Assembly (NCBI GenBank): GCA_000717735.1
Contig: JOBE01000029.1
Span: 92,345-156,344 of the forward strand
DNA: 64,000 bases
Source of the DNA: Streptomyces griseoluteus
Lineage (GTDB): Bacteria > Actinomycetota > Actinomycetes > Streptomycetales > Streptomycetaceae
Direction of reading: 5' to 3'
The notes beneath the pieces are model-generated. The model was not told where the DNA came from and did no database searches. It saw only the letters and a program-made list of their open reading frames with translations. Of this stretch, positions 18,055-26,055 are shown in pieces (position 1 is the first letter of the stretch; every line of letters begins with the position of its first letter). Both the position numbers and the translations under genes were made by a program.

Positions 18055-19117
18055 CCCGACGGTGGCGGAGACCGGCGAGGCCGTGACCGTGATGGATGTC
18101 GGGGGGACGACACTGCGCGTCGGCACGTTCGACACCCAGGGTGGCGGACGCCTCTCCGACGTGCGCAGGACACGGGTGGACGGCATGGTCAGCCACCCGG
18201 ATGCTCCCGTGCCGGTGCTCCAGCGGCAGGTGGTCGACCAGATCGTGCGCGAGGCCGAACGGCGGGCCGGGGCGCGCCCCGGCACCGCACCGACCGCCCC
18301 GCCCGCCCTGGCCGTGGCCTTCGCCGGCCCGGTCACCCGGGACGGGACCGTCCTGGGGGCTCCCACGGTGTGGGGCGCGGGCGGCGAACCCCTCCCGCTC
18401 CGGGAGATCCTGAGCGCCCGGCTGTCCGTACCGGTGCTCGTCGTCAACGACCTCACGGCGGCCGCCTGGCGGTACGGGACGGAAAGCCCGGTCCCGTTCT
18501 GTCTCTTGACGATCAGCTCCGGCATCGGGAACAAGGTCTTCCGCGACGGCGACGTGCTCCTCGACGTCGAGGGGTACGGCGGGGAGCTCGGCCACTGGAC
18601 CTGTGACCGCTCCCCCGACGCCCCGCTGTGCGACTGCGGGGGGCGCGGGCACCTGGGGGCGATCGCCTCGGGGCGGGGTGTCCTCGCCGCGGTGCGCCGG
18701 GCGGCGGCCTCCGACCCGGCGGGATACGCCCGGTCGGCACCGGCCCTCGCGGGGGCCGCCGATCCTCGCTTCCTCGGCAATCCGGAGATCGCGCGGGCCG
18801 TACGGAACGGGGACCCGTTCACGACGGCCGTGCTGCGCTCCACCCTCGTTCACCTGGCGGCCGCGGTGGGCGGGGTGTTCGCGTCGATCGGGATCCGCCG
18901 GTACGTCCTGATGGGAGGCTTCGCCCTCGCGATCGGCGAGCGCTACCGGGAACTGCTGGTGGAGGAGCTCGTACGGCAGGGGTGCTTCGGACTGACGGCC
19001 GCTCAGGTCGACGCCATGGTCGTGCTGGGCGAGGACGACGACGACCACGGCCTGATCGGGGTGGGCCGGCTGATGGGCCGCCGTCTCGCGGCCCACCGCG
19101 AGAAGGTGACCCTCTGA
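18035..19117 (+). CDS. ROK-family sugar/cyclitol kinase (AcbM-like)
   Basis: 360-residue ROK kinase. The phosphate-1 motif DVGGTTLRVGTF is at about 23-34, followed by VVNDLTAAAW, SSGIGNKVF, the ROK glutamate/histidine segment GGELGHW and a cysteine cluster PLCDCGGRGHLGA resembling the ROK zinc loop. Glucokinases of Streptomyces belong to this family. In acarbose clusters the ROK member AcbM phosphorylates 2-epi-5-epi-valiolone at O-7. Its ATG at 18035 overlaps the cupin gene by 20 nt and has GGGAGG 7 nt upstream. Protein divergence (for example EVEGYGGELGHW-type spacing and CDC in place of C-x-C-G-x-x-G-C) suggests a specialised substrate. Confidence 0.85.
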   Translation: MAIPPGDPTVAETGEAVTVMDVGGTTLRVGTFDTQGGGRLSDVRRTRVDGMVSHPDAPVPVLQRQVVDQIVREAERRAGARPGTAPTAPPALAVAFAGPVTRDGTVLGAPTVWGAGGEPLPLREILSARLSVPVLVVNDLTAAAWRYGTESPVPFCLLTISSGIGNKVFRDGDVLLDVEGYGGELGHWTCDRSPDAPLCDCGGRGHLGAIASGRGVLAAVRRAAASDPAGYARSAPALAGAADPRFLGNPEIARAVRNGDPFTTAVLRSTLVHLAAAVGGVFASIGIRRYVLMGGFALAIGERYRELLVEELVRQGCFGLTAAQVDAMVVLGEDDDDHGLIGVGRLMGRRLAAHREKVTL

Positions 19118-20070
19118 TGCCGACGCGTACGGAGAACACGCCGACCGGCACGGCTCGCCGGGCCCTCGTGGTCGGCAGCGGCTTCGTCGGCTCCGAGATC
19201 GCCCGCCGACTCGTCGCCGAGGGCCATGAGGTGACGCTCGGCTCACGAGGACGGCCCACGGTCGCACCCGAGGACTACGGGGCGAGGTGGCAGTCGCTGG
19301 ACGCCACGGACGCGAAGGCCTGCGACCGGGCGGTGGCGACGGTCGCGCCCCGCACGGTCGTCCTGGTCCACGGGCCGTCCGACGTCACGTGGTGCGAGGC
19401 GCATCCCGAGGAGGCGGCCGCGGCACACCGGGCGGCGACGGCCCACTTCGCCGCGGTACCGGGTCTGGACCGCATCGTGATGATCTCGACGGACAACGTG
19501 TTCGACGGCAGGGGGGCCGAGAACGTCGAGTCCACCCCGACCGCACCCGCCAACGCGTACGGGGTGGCGAAACGCGCCGCCGAGGAGGTGCTGTTGTCCG
19601 GGGCGGCCTCCCCGGCGACGGCCCTGCGCGTCAGTCTCGTCTACGGCCACGAGCCCGCGGGCGGCGAGAAGTGGCTGAACTTCTTCGCGTCGTGTGCCCA
19701 CCGCCTGGCCCGGGGCGAGCCGGTGGAGGCACCGGCCGACCAGTGGACCACTCCGGTCCTCGTGGACGACGTCGCCACGGTGGTCGCCCGCCTCCTCGCC
19801 CACGAGGGTGACCTCCCGCCCGTACTGCACCTGGGCGGCCCCGAACGCGTCTCCCGAGCGGCCTGGGCCCAAGAGATCGCCCGCGCCCTGAACGCCCCGA
19901 CGACCCTGGTGAACCCGGTCCCGAGAGCCGCGGGCCGCTACGCCTCCAGACCGCAGAACACCTGCCTTTCCAGCACGCTGCTCCCCACCGTGCCAGGCAT
20001 GAACGCCGTCCCCCTCCAGGGCGTGGCGGCGGCGGCCGAGACCCTGGCGCCACGGTTCCTCCAACACTGA
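19117..20070 (+). CDS. RmlD-like NAD(P)-dependent reductase (extended SDR)
   Basis: 317-residue extended SDR. Rossmann motif GSGFVGSEIA is at about 19-28, STDNVFDG occupies the catalytic strand, and the Tyr-x3-Lys pair is in AYGVAKRAAEE. Its best family resemblance is dTDP-4-dehydrorhamnose reductase (RmlD). With no RmlC in the cluster a rhamnose role is doubtful. A reduction or oxidation step on the cyclitol, as done by AcbL or AcbN, is a reasonable alternative. The ATG overlaps the ROK kinase stop by one base (TGATG). It is the last gene of the operon, because a strong hairpin follows at 20093. Confidence 0.8.
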   Translation: MPTRTENTPTGTARRALVVGSGFVGSEIARRLVAEGHEVTLGSRGRPTVAPEDYGARWQSLDATDAKACDRAVATVAPRTVVLVHGPSDVTWCEAHPEEAAAAHRAATAHFAAVPGLDRIVMISTDNVFDGRGAENVESTPTAPANAYGVAKRAAEEVLLSGAASPATALRVSLVYGHEPAGGEKWLNFFASCAHRLARGEPVEAPADQWTTPVLVDDVATVVARLLAHEGDLPPVLHLGGPERVSRAAWAQEIARALNAPTTLVNPVPRAAGRYASRPQNTCLSSTLLPTVPGMNAVPLQGVAAAAETLAPRFLQH

Positions 20071-20092
20071 GCCACGACGGAGACACGACTTC

Positions 20093-20122
20093 CGCGCCCC
20101 CACCGGCCACGACGGGGGCGCG
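20093..20122 (+). terminator. Hairpin terminator after the biosynthetic operon
   Basis: A 9-bp perfect G+C stem (CGCGCCCCC at 20093-20101, GGGGGCGCG at 20114-20122) with a 12-nt loop lies 23 nt after the stop of the RmlD-like gene. There is no U-tract, as is usual for streptomycete terminators. It marks a plausible 3' end of the operon starting at 2554. Confidence 0.6.
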
Positions 20123-20459
20123 AAGCGAAAGGGCCAGGCTTGGGCGTCGGGACGAACGAGTCACAGATGCCGATGCAGAGGTCGATACGGGCCCGGCCGC
20201 TCCGGCCCGCCGGCGAAGGAGCAGGGCAGGCAGGTGCTCCGCCGTGGCCGATGGCGCGCACGGCGACCGTGCGCGCCATCGCGAGTTCCGCGTACGTCGA
20301 GACGGTCTGCTCCAGAGGCGCGGGGGAACGGGCCCTCCTCGAAGTGCGCCCGGATACGAGCGCCTGCACCGTGTCCGAAGCGACGTCCGGTCCGGGTTGA
20401 CGGCCTCCGCGCCCCGACATGCACGGCCATCTCATCGGTGGTTTCGTGGAAGGGAGCGC
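20123..20459. other. Intergenic stretch with no supported gene
   Basis: About 340 bp between the operon terminator and the RiPP precursor. Short open frames exist on both strands (for example 20140-20400 plus). Their products are Arg/Ala/Pro-rich, lack a ribosome binding site and lack recognisable motifs. The region probably holds the promoter of the graspetide operon; I could not define it. Confidence 0.4.
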
Positions 20460-20765
20460 ATGCCTCCCCCGAACCCGAACGTCTCTACCGATTCCGAGGT
20501 GGGCAGGATGCCTGACTTCAAGCTCGGAGATTCCCTGGACGGCTATGACGACGACGTCGTGAGGATGCCGCCGCCGGTCGTGTTCCGTTCCCAGCCCGAC
20601 AGTTACGTGGTGCTCAAGACGCCCGAGCAGCTTCGGGCATGGGAGCAGTCGGTCCGTCAGACCACCGGCTTGGAGATCGTCGCCGACAACCTGGCCGGGG
20701 TGGCGTCCGAGACCGGATGTTCGTACGGCGAGGCCAGCCACAGCGACGACTGCGGTATGGCGTGA
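20460..20765 (+). CDS. Putative graspetide (ATP-grasp-modified RiPP) precursor peptide
   Basis: 101-residue acidic peptide encoded directly before an MvdD-like ATP-grasp ligase, with a GTGA overlap. Start ATG at 20460 has GAAGGGAG 5 nt upstream. An internal ATG at 20508 with GGGCAGG would give 85 residues. The leader contains DGYDDDVV and the segment RSQPDSYVVLKTPEQLRAWEQ. The C-terminal 18 residues (ETGCSYGEASHSDDCGMA) combine Thr, Ser and Tyr hydroxyls with Glu and Asp acceptors, as needed for the ester side-chain links made by graspetide ligases. The two cysteines are unusual for such a core. Core boundaries are inferred. Confidence 0.75.
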   Translation: MPPPNPNVSTDSEVGRMPDFKLGDSLDGYDDDVVRMPPPVVFRSQPDSYVVLKTPEQLRAWEQSVRQTTGLEIVADNLAGVASETGCSYGEASHSDDCGMA

Positions 20766-21712
20766 TCCTTTCCGTATCGGTACACGAGGACCTCCACGCC
20801 CTGGCCGTCCAGCACGCGGTCCGCCGCCGGGGGCAGGAGTTCCACGTCCTGGAGAGCGACACCATAGGCGGCCGGCAGACGGTGTCCTGGCGGTCCGACG
20901 GCGCCTTCGGCTCGTCCACGGTGATGACGGCGGACGGTGTCCGGGTGGCACCCGAGGAGGCCGACGTCCTGTGGTGGCGACGCCCGAGGGCTGACCAGAC
21001 CGTCGCCGCCTCGGCGGCGGGCGCCCACGAACGCAGCCTGGTCAACAACGACTGCCGAGGTGCCCTGGGCGGCATTCTGGCCGCGTCCTTCCACGGCGAG
21101 TGGATCTCGACGGCCGACGCCACCGACCGTGCCGCCGACAAGGTGTACCAGCTCGTGGTCGCGCGAGACGCCGGATTCCGCGTGCCCCGCACCCTGGTCT
21201 CGCAGTCTCGCGAGGAGGTCATCGCCTTCACCCGCGAAGTCGGCCGGGCCATCGTCAAACCCGTGGTCGGCGCACGGGGCCCGTCCCTCTGGACCCGCCG
21301 CATCGATACCCCGGAGACCTTCCCCACCTCCTCCTTCGAGGTGTGCCCCGCCACCTATCAGGAGTACATCGAGGGCCGTCACCACGTCAGGCTGAACTGT
21401 TTCGGCGACCGCATGTACGCGGCCCTCATCGAGACGGATGAACTGGACTGGCGCCCCGACCTCGAAGTCCCCATCCACCCATGGCGCGTACCCGACTCCC
21501 TCCAGCGCCAGGTGGCGGCTGTCCTGCGGCGCCTCGGTCTGCGCATGGGCGTGGTCGACCTGAAGTTGACCCCGGAGGGGCAGCCGGTGTGGCTGGAGGT
21601 GAACCCACAAGGCCAGTTCCTGTTCCTGGAGCCCCTCACGGGCGAACCTCTGACCGAGCACTTCGCGGACTTCCTGCTGTCAGTGGAGGAGAAGCAGGAC
21701 CACGGGATCTGA
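20762..21712 (+). CDS. MvdD-like ATP-grasp ribosomal peptide maturase
   Basis: 316-residue ATP-grasp ligase that would form ester or amide cross-links between side chains of the adjacent precursor. It starts with a pre-ATP-grasp segment (VSVHEDLHALAVQHAVRRRG...FHVLESD). It then has an R-R-P-R motif in LWWRRPRADQ, the central NDCRGALGGILAA, and the ATP-grasp lysines near VYQLVVARDAGFRVPRT and AIVKPVVGARG. The C-terminal metal/ATP site is in DLKLTPEGQPVWLEVNPQGQFLFLE. That last motif is diagnostic of the MvdC/MvdD/SAV_5884 type. GTG start overlaps the precursor stop. No methyltransferase partner (as found with many streptomycete loci of this type) is present. Confidence 0.87.
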   Translation: MILSVSVHEDLHALAVQHAVRRRGQEFHVLESDTIGGRQTVSWRSDGAFGSSTVMTADGVRVAPEEADVLWWRRPRADQTVAASAAGAHERSLVNNDCRGALGGILAASFHGEWISTADATDRAADKVYQLVVARDAGFRVPRTLVSQSREEVIAFTREVGRAIVKPVVGARGPSLWTRRIDTPETFPTSSFEVCPATYQEYIEGRHHVRLNCFGDRMYAALIETDELDWRPDLEVPIHPWRVPDSLQRQVAAVLRRLGLRMGVVDLKLTPEGQPVWLEVNPQGQFLFLEPLTGEPLTEHFADFLLSVEEKQDHGI

Positions 21713-21723
21713 GGGGGAGCGAC

Positions 21724-22548
21724 GTGCTCGAACCGGAGGTGCTGCCGATGGACACCGTTCTGGTCACGGGTGGTACGGGGCATCTGGGACGGAGCGTGGT
21801 CGCGCGGCTGAAGCCGTCGTACCGGGTGCGCGTGCTCGCCCGTTCACCGGGATCGGATCCCGATGTGGAGTGGATCCGAGGAGACCTCGCCACTGGCGAG
21901 GGGATCACGGCGGCGGTGTCCGGGGCCCAGGTGGTCGTTCACGCAGCGACACTCTCCCCCGCCGCCAGGCGCGGTTACCTCCTGCCCGTCGACTTCTGGC
22001 GCAGCCCGCCGGAGGCCGATGTCGACGGGACCCGCCGACTGCTCGACGCGGCTGTCCGGGCCAACGTGGCCCACTTCGCCTATGTGTCCATCGTCGGCGT
22101 CGACCGGGCCCGCATCCCGTACATGCGAGTCAAACACACCGCCGAGGAGCTGGTACGCACCGGGCAGGTGCCCTGGTCGATCCTCCGGGCCACCCAGTTC
22201 CACTGGCTGACCGACCGGATGCTGGGCAAGGCAGCCCGGCTGCCCGTGGTGCCGTTGCCCACCGATCTGCGCACCCAGCCGGTGGACTCGCGCGACTTCG
22301 CCGCCTACCTGGTCGGACGCCTCGCCGAAGGTCCCGGCGGACAGTGTGCGGACTTCGGAGGACCGGAGGTGCTCACACTCGGCGCACTTCTCACGACGTG
22401 GCGTCAGATCCGCGGCAGGCAACCAAGGATGATGCGTATCCCGGTACCGTCCGCGGTCGAGCGGGCGGCCCGCGACCTGACCTGCCCCGCCGGCAAGCGG
22501 GGCACCCTCACCTGGGCCGAGTGGCTACGCACCCACCCGCCGGAGTGA
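21724..22548 (+). CDS. NmrA-like/atypical SDR family NAD(P)-binding protein
   Basis: 274 residues with the glycine-rich motif TGGTGHLGRSVV near residues 13-24. The classical Tyr-x3-Lys pair is absent (the region reads YVSIVGVDRARIPYMRVKHTAEE), so it belongs to the atypical SDRs of the NmrA type. These bind NAD(P)H as sensors or reduce quinones and other small molecules. GTG start at 21724 with a GAGGGGGAG site 5 nt upstream, 11 nt after the ATP-grasp stop. It is probably co-transcribed with the RiPP genes, but such genes also occur alone, so a role in RiPP maturation is not implied. Confidence 0.8.
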   Translation: MLEPEVLPMDTVLVTGGTGHLGRSVVARLKPSYRVRVLARSPGSDPDVEWIRGDLATGEGITAAVSGAQVVVHAATLSPAARRGYLLPVDFWRSPPEADVDGTRRLLDAAVRANVAHFAYVSIVGVDRARIPYMRVKHTAEELVRTGQVPWSILRATQFHWLTDRMLGKAARLPVVPLPTDLRTQPVDSRDFAAYLVGRLAEGPGGQCADFGGPEVLTLGALLTTWRQIRGRQPRMMRIPVPSAVERAARDLTCPAGKRGTLTWAEWLRTHPPE

Positions 22549-22637
22549 GCCGCCGGCGTGGGGATGGCCCCAGGGCCGCCCACACCTAAGATCACCGGGA
22601 CGGGGAGAGCGGACGAGGCACGGGAGAGGCGGCGGAC

Positions 22638-23456
22638 GTGGCGGACGAGCGCGTGTACCTGGTGACCGGGGGCGGAACGGGGATCGGGGCCGCGACCGCG
22701 CGGTCGTTGGCCCGGGCGGGACACAAGGTGGCGGTGTCCGGGCGCCGCCCCGAGCCGCTGCGGCTGGTCGCCGAGGAGATCGGCGCCCTGCCCGTACCGT
22801 CGGACATCGGGGACCCCGCCGCCGTGGCCTCGCTCGTCGAGACGGTGGTCGGCGCGTACGGGCGGCTCGACGGTCTGGTGCTCAACGCCGGCATCGGGCG
22901 GGGCGGCGGGGTGGGCGAAGTGGCCCTGGAGGACTGGGACGAGGTCATGCGGACCAACCTCACCGGTCCGTTCCTGCTGCTGCGCGCCGCGCTCCCGCAT
23001 CTGCTCGACGCCCGCGGCGCGGTGGTCGCGGTGGCCTCGGTGTCCGCCCTGCGCAACGGCGTCGGGAACGCCGCCTACGCCACCTCCAAGGCGGCGCTGC
23101 TCCAGCTGTGCCGCTCGCTCGCGGTCGACTACGGGGGCGCGGGGCTGCGCGCCAACACCGTGTGCCCGAGCTGGGTGCGCACCGACATGGCCGACCGCCG
23201 GATGAACCGGTTCGCCGAGGAGGCGGGCCTGGGCGGGAACGGTCTGGAAGCGGCGTACGAGGAGGTGACCCGGGTTCTGCCCGCCGGGCGGCCCGGTGAG
23301 GCGCACGAGGTCGCAGAGGCCATCGCCTGGCTGCTGTCGCCCGCCGCCTCGTTCGTGAACGGGGCGACGCTCACCGTCGACGGCGGGGCGACCGCCCTCG
23401 ACCCGGGCACCCTCGGCTTCGAGTTCCGGCTGGAGCCACGCGCCCCGCGAGCCTGA
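22638..23456 (+). CDS. Classical SDR oxidoreductase
   Basis: 272-residue classical short-chain dehydrogenase/reductase. It has cofactor motif TGGGTGIGAAT (about residues 10-20), NAG in LNAGIGRGG, catalytic Ser in ASVSALRNG and Tyr-x3-Lys in YATSKAAL. WVRTDM and the C-terminal FVNGATLTVDGG complete the family pattern. Arg residues after the first strand (SGRRPEP) suggest NADP(H) preference. It starts with GTG at 22638. A gap of 89 bp separates it from the NmrA-like gene, so co-transcription is possible but not shown. Substrate unknown. Confidence 0.85.
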   Translation: MADERVYLVTGGGTGIGAATARSLARAGHKVAVSGRRPEPLRLVAEEIGALPVPSDIGDPAAVASLVETVVGAYGRLDGLVLNAGIGRGGGVGEVALEDWDEVMRTNLTGPFLLLRAALPHLLDARGAVVAVASVSALRNGVGNAAYATSKAALLQLCRSLAVDYGGAGLRANTVCPSWVRTDMADRRMNRFAEEAGLGGNGLEAAYEEVTRVLPAGRPGEAHEVAEAIAWLLSPAASFVNGATLTVDGGATALDPGTLGFEFRLEPRAPRA

Positions 23457-23587
23457 CCGACGGTCACGGCCGACATGACCGATCACGTTCCACCGGCCGG
23501 CCACCCCGCACGGACGGGGCGGTCGCGGTCATCCCGCACGGTCGGGAAGGAGCGCAGGTCGTTCCCGTGGGCCAGGGCCACAAAGCG

Positions 23588-23632
23588 ATGGTCCGGGCCG
23601 CCCTTGCATCGCAGGTGCTGGGCCCGGACCAT
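23588..23632. repeat. Inverted repeat, 12-bp perfect arms
   Basis: Arms ATGGTCCGGGCC (23588-23599) and its exact complement (23621-23632) enclose a 21-nt spacer. The structure lies 132 bp past the SDR stop. It may be a terminator, a small structured RNA element or the trace of a mobile element. Confidence 0.55.
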
Positions 23633-23738
23633 GCATGCCCGTCGTGCTGATGGTCCCGCCGCGCGCAGTGCCCGCAAAGTGCCCTCTGCTTGCGCGGAGA
23701 GGGCTGGTTCTGGACCGTCGCAATGCGCTGCTCGATCC

Positions 23739-23766
23739 ACCCGCCTCCGCCCAGGCGGAGGTGGGT
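23739..23766. repeat. Compact hairpin, 13-bp stem
   Basis: ACCCGCCTCCGCC pairs with GGCGGAGGTGGGT across a two-base centre (one G-T wobble), so a real loop would be about four bases. Terminator-like but more than 280 bp from either flanking gene. Confidence 0.55.
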
Positions 23767-24059
23767 CGCAGCGCAGAAGCTCGCCGCCGGGGCGGTGAAG
23801 GTGCAACGCGGGCTCGGGTGGCAAGAACGGCCCGCCGCCACACCCTGCGGCGCACCGCCGCGCCACCTGACAGCTGGTCAGCAAAGTCGGCATCCAGCTG
23901 ACCAGACCTGCTCGCTCACGAGCACACGCTGGGAGCACACCCGCCGACTGCGCGACCGGGAGGGATTGCGATACACCCCTCCCACGGTCGCGACGACAGC
24001 CACGGGCAGGGGCCGGGCATTTCCCGCCCCCACATCGACCCGACAGAGAAAGCCCCAGG

Positions 24060-25025
24060 TCAGCGCACCCTACCCCGCGCTCTCAGCTGGGTCGCCGGGA
24101 CCTCCGGAGCATCCAGGCGGGCGCCGGCGTAGCCCTTGACCTCGCCGAAGCGGTCGCTCGTCATCCACTCCTCGCGGGCCTTGCGGATCTCCTCGTCCGT
24201 GCGGCCCACGAAGTTCCACCACATGACGATCTCCTCCTCGAAGGGTTCGCCGCCCAGGAGCATCAGGCCTGCGTCGGAGGTCGCGCGGAGGGGGAGTTCG
24301 GTGCGTCCGCAGCCGAGGTAGAGCATGGAGCCGGGGAGGACCGGGACGCCGTCGACGTGGGCCTCGCCGGACATCGCCAGGACCGCGTACTCGAAGTCGG
24401 GGTCCAGCGGAAGGCTCGTCTCGGTGCCGGCCGTGAGGGCGAGGTCGGCTCCGACGAGTGGGGTGTACGTGGTGCCGGGCGAGGCGGCGCCGTCGAGTTC
24501 GCCGAGGATCACCGTGGCCGTGAGGCCCGGCGCGGCGACCCGGGGCAGGTCGGCGTGGTGCTGGAAGTGCGGCTCGACGTGGCGGTGGGCCTCGGGCAGG
24601 GCCACCCAGAGCTGGGCGCCGTGCAGGAGGGGGGCGTGCGGGCGGGGGCTCTCCTCGGAGTGGGAGATGGCCCGCCCCGAGGTCATGAGGCCGAGTTCGC
24701 GCGGGCGGATGGCCTGGAGGCTGCCGGTGGAGTCGCGGTGCAGGACCTCGCCCTCGTGGAGCCAGCTGACGGTCTGGAGGCCCATGTGGGGGTGCGGCGG
24801 TACCTGCATCCCCGGTTCGTCGGCGATGTCGTCGGGGCCGTAGTGGTCGACGAAGGCCCAGGCTCCGACCATCCGCCGGCCCAGGTTCGGGAGCAGTCGG
24901 CGGACCTGGGTCGACTCTCCGAGCTGGACGTGGCGCGGGCTGAGGAGTTCCCGTACCGGCTCGGCGACGACGAAGCCGCGGCCGCCGCACACGGTCAGCG
25001 TGGCCTGGCGATCAAGATTGCTCAT
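24060..25025 (-). CDS. Pirin family protein (bicupin)
   Basis: 321-residue pirin. The N-terminal cupin has the iron-ligand pattern PHPHMGLQTVSW and later LHRDSTG and ISHSEESP, as in quercetinase-like pirins such as YhhW. The C-terminal cupin carries LGGEPFEEEIVMWWNFVGRTDEEI, a strongly conserved pirin_C signature. ATG at 25025 gives MSNLDRQ, preceded by AGGAACAGG on the minus strand. The reading frame extends far upstream without a gene-like sequence and was cut at this start. Pirins bind iron and can act as redox sensors or degrade quercetin; the role here is unknown. It is divergent from the TPR gene, 117 bp apart. Confidence 0.88.
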   Translation of the reverse strand: MSNLDRQATLTVCGGRGFVVAEPVRELLSPRHVQLGESTQVRRLLPNLGRRMVGAWAFVDHYGPDDIADEPGMQVPPHPHMGLQTVSWLHEGEVLHRDSTGSLQAIRPRELGLMTSGRAISHSEESPRPHAPLLHGAQLWVALPEAHRHVEPHFQHHADLPRVAAPGLTATVILGELDGAASPGTTYTPLVGADLALTAGTETSLPLDPDFEYAVLAMSGEAHVDGVPVLPGSMLYLGCGRTELPLRATSDAGLMLLGGEPFEEEIVMWWNFVGRTDEEIRKAREEWMTSDRFGEVKGYAGARLDAPEVPATQLRARGRVR

Positions 25026-25142
25026 GCTCAACCTGTTCCTGTCCGGAGAGGTGATAGTGAAATATTCAACCATCTTGGCTTGTTGACGCGGTCGTCCACC
25101 CCACAGAGTGGCAGATCGGGCACTCCGGAAAGCGAGAGCAAA

Positions 25143-25490
25143 GTGAGCGACACGTACTACGAGTTCGGAACGGCCGGCGAGCGCTGGGACCGCGCCCAGT
25201 TCTTCTTCGAAGCGAAGGAGTACGGAACCGCCGTCCGCATCCTGCGCGGCCTGGTCGCCGAGCACCCGGAGCAGACCGCCCAGCGCCTCCTCCTCGCTCG
25301 CGCCTACTACCACTCCGCCCAGCTCTCCCCGGCCGAGACCGAGCTGCGGGCCATCCTGGACCGTGACCCGGTCGAGTACTACGCGCGGCTGATGCTCGGG
25401 CGCACGCTCGAGCGCCAGGGGCGTGCGGACGAGGCCGCGCCGCATCTGCGGATGGCCGCGGCCATGGCGGGCGAGACGCCGCCGTCCTGA
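25143..25490 (+). CDS. Small tetratricopeptide-repeat protein
   Basis: 115 residues, almost all helical, with about two and a half TPR units: DRAQFFFEAKEYGTAVRILRGLVAEHPEQ, then QRLLLARAYYHSAQLSPAETELRAILDRDPV, then YARLMLGRTLERQGRADEAAPHLRMA. The canonical small/large residue pattern (A-Y-x-x-A...P) is visible. GTG start at 25143 with a weak GAGAG site; longer upstream frames overlap pirin antisense and were rejected. TPR proteins mediate protein contacts and no partner is evident. It is followed after 8 bp by a CsoR-like operator controlling the next genes. Confidence 0.82.
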   Translation: MSDTYYEFGTAGERWDRAQFFFEAKEYGTAVRILRGLVAEHPEQTAQRLLLARAYYHSAQLSPAETELRAILDRDPVEYYARLMLGRTLERQGRADEAAPHLRMAAAMAGETPPS

Positions 25491-25500
25491 CACGGCCTTG

Positions 25501-25517
25501 ATACCCCCGCACGGTAT
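25501..25517 (+). promoter_or_regulatory. CsoR-like copper operator overlapping a promoter
   Basis: The 17-bp sequence ATACCCCCGCACGGTAT is an inverted repeat (ATACC-N7-GGTAT) matching the type of site bound by actinobacterial CsoR copper repressors (ATACCC...GGGTAT). A -10-like TATATT (25515-25520) overlaps its right arm, so a bound repressor would block transcription of the DUF6153 gene starting at 25542. Found by reading; CsoR binding is inferred from motif and downstream genes. Confidence 0.55.
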
Positions 25518-25541
25518 ATTCGCCGCCAGGAGGTCCTGGCA

Positions 25542-25958
25542 GTGCGTACATACCGAGCGGAACGCCACAGACGAGCGGAAGGTGCCCTCGCGCACCTTCT
25601 GCTCGTCGTCGTGCTCGCGCTCGGCGTGTTCCTGATGCACGCGGTCGGCCACCCCGAGGGGTCCGGCGGGAGCACGGAGACCACCTTCGCCACCTCGGTC
25701 GGCGCGGTTCCCCACACCGGCGGCCATGAGAGCCACGACTCCGGCTCCTCGCACGAACCGGGCACGGCGATGGACATGACCACGCTCTGCGTGGCCGTCC
25801 TCGCCGGCTGGCTGCTCGCCGGGCTCGTCCGGGCCGCGCTCGGACGCCGTCCCGACTGGCTCACCCTCCTTCTCGCGCGGCTCATGCCCGCGCCGGGGCC
25901 GCACGCACCGCCGCCCCGCCCTCCCGACCTCGCCCAGCTGTCGGTCCTACGGATCTAG
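25542..25958 (+). CDS. DUF6153-type small membrane protein
   Basis: 138 residues. A basic N-terminus is followed by a membrane segment LAHLLLVVVLALGVFLMHAVG (about 16-36). An extracytoplasmic loop rich in His, Ser and Gly (VPHTGGHESHDSGSSHEPG) follows, then a second membrane segment MTTLCVAVLAGWLLAGLV. The C-terminus is Pro-rich. Its layout matches the streptomycete DUF6153 family, often encoded beside DUF305 proteins. The loop histidines, Met and Cys suggest metal contact, in agreement with the CsoR-like operator upstream. GTG start at 25542 with AGGAGG 8 nt upstream. Function not established. Confidence 0.78.
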   Translation: MRTYRAERHRRAEGALAHLLLVVVLALGVFLMHAVGHPEGSGGSTETTFATSVGAVPHTGGHESHDSGSSHEPGTAMDMTTLCVAVLAGWLLAGLVRAALGRRPDWLTLLLARLMPAPGPHAPPPRPPDLAQLSVLRI

Positions 25959-26055
25959 GCCGTACCGCCACCGTCGCGGGCGCCCCGCGCTGCCCGTGAA
26001 CGTCTTCGGCCTGCCCTTTTCCGTTCGTACGACCAGCACACGAGGTATCACCCAC

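Larger units (their letters stand above)
23457..24059. other. 600-bp non-coding stretch with structured repeats
   Basis: No open frame here has a plausible start, ribosome binding site or recognisable protein; the frames are Cys/His/Arg-rich and interrupted. Base composition is mixed, with several A/T-richer patches. It contains two strong hairpins (23588-23632 and 23739-23766) and a cluster of CTGAC/GTCAG repeats (23868-23905). It lies between an SDR on plus and pirin on minus, so it could hold terminators for both, or be the remnant of a lost insertion or gene. Confidence 0.5.

Noticed and set aside
20140..20400. 86-codon frame before the RiPP precursor
   Set aside because: No ribosome binding site, no motif, and composition like the other random frames there.
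23464..23841. Cys/His-containing minus-strand frame that could look like a zinc-finger protein
   Set aside because: No start signal, irregular Cys/His spacing, overlaps two strong hairpins.
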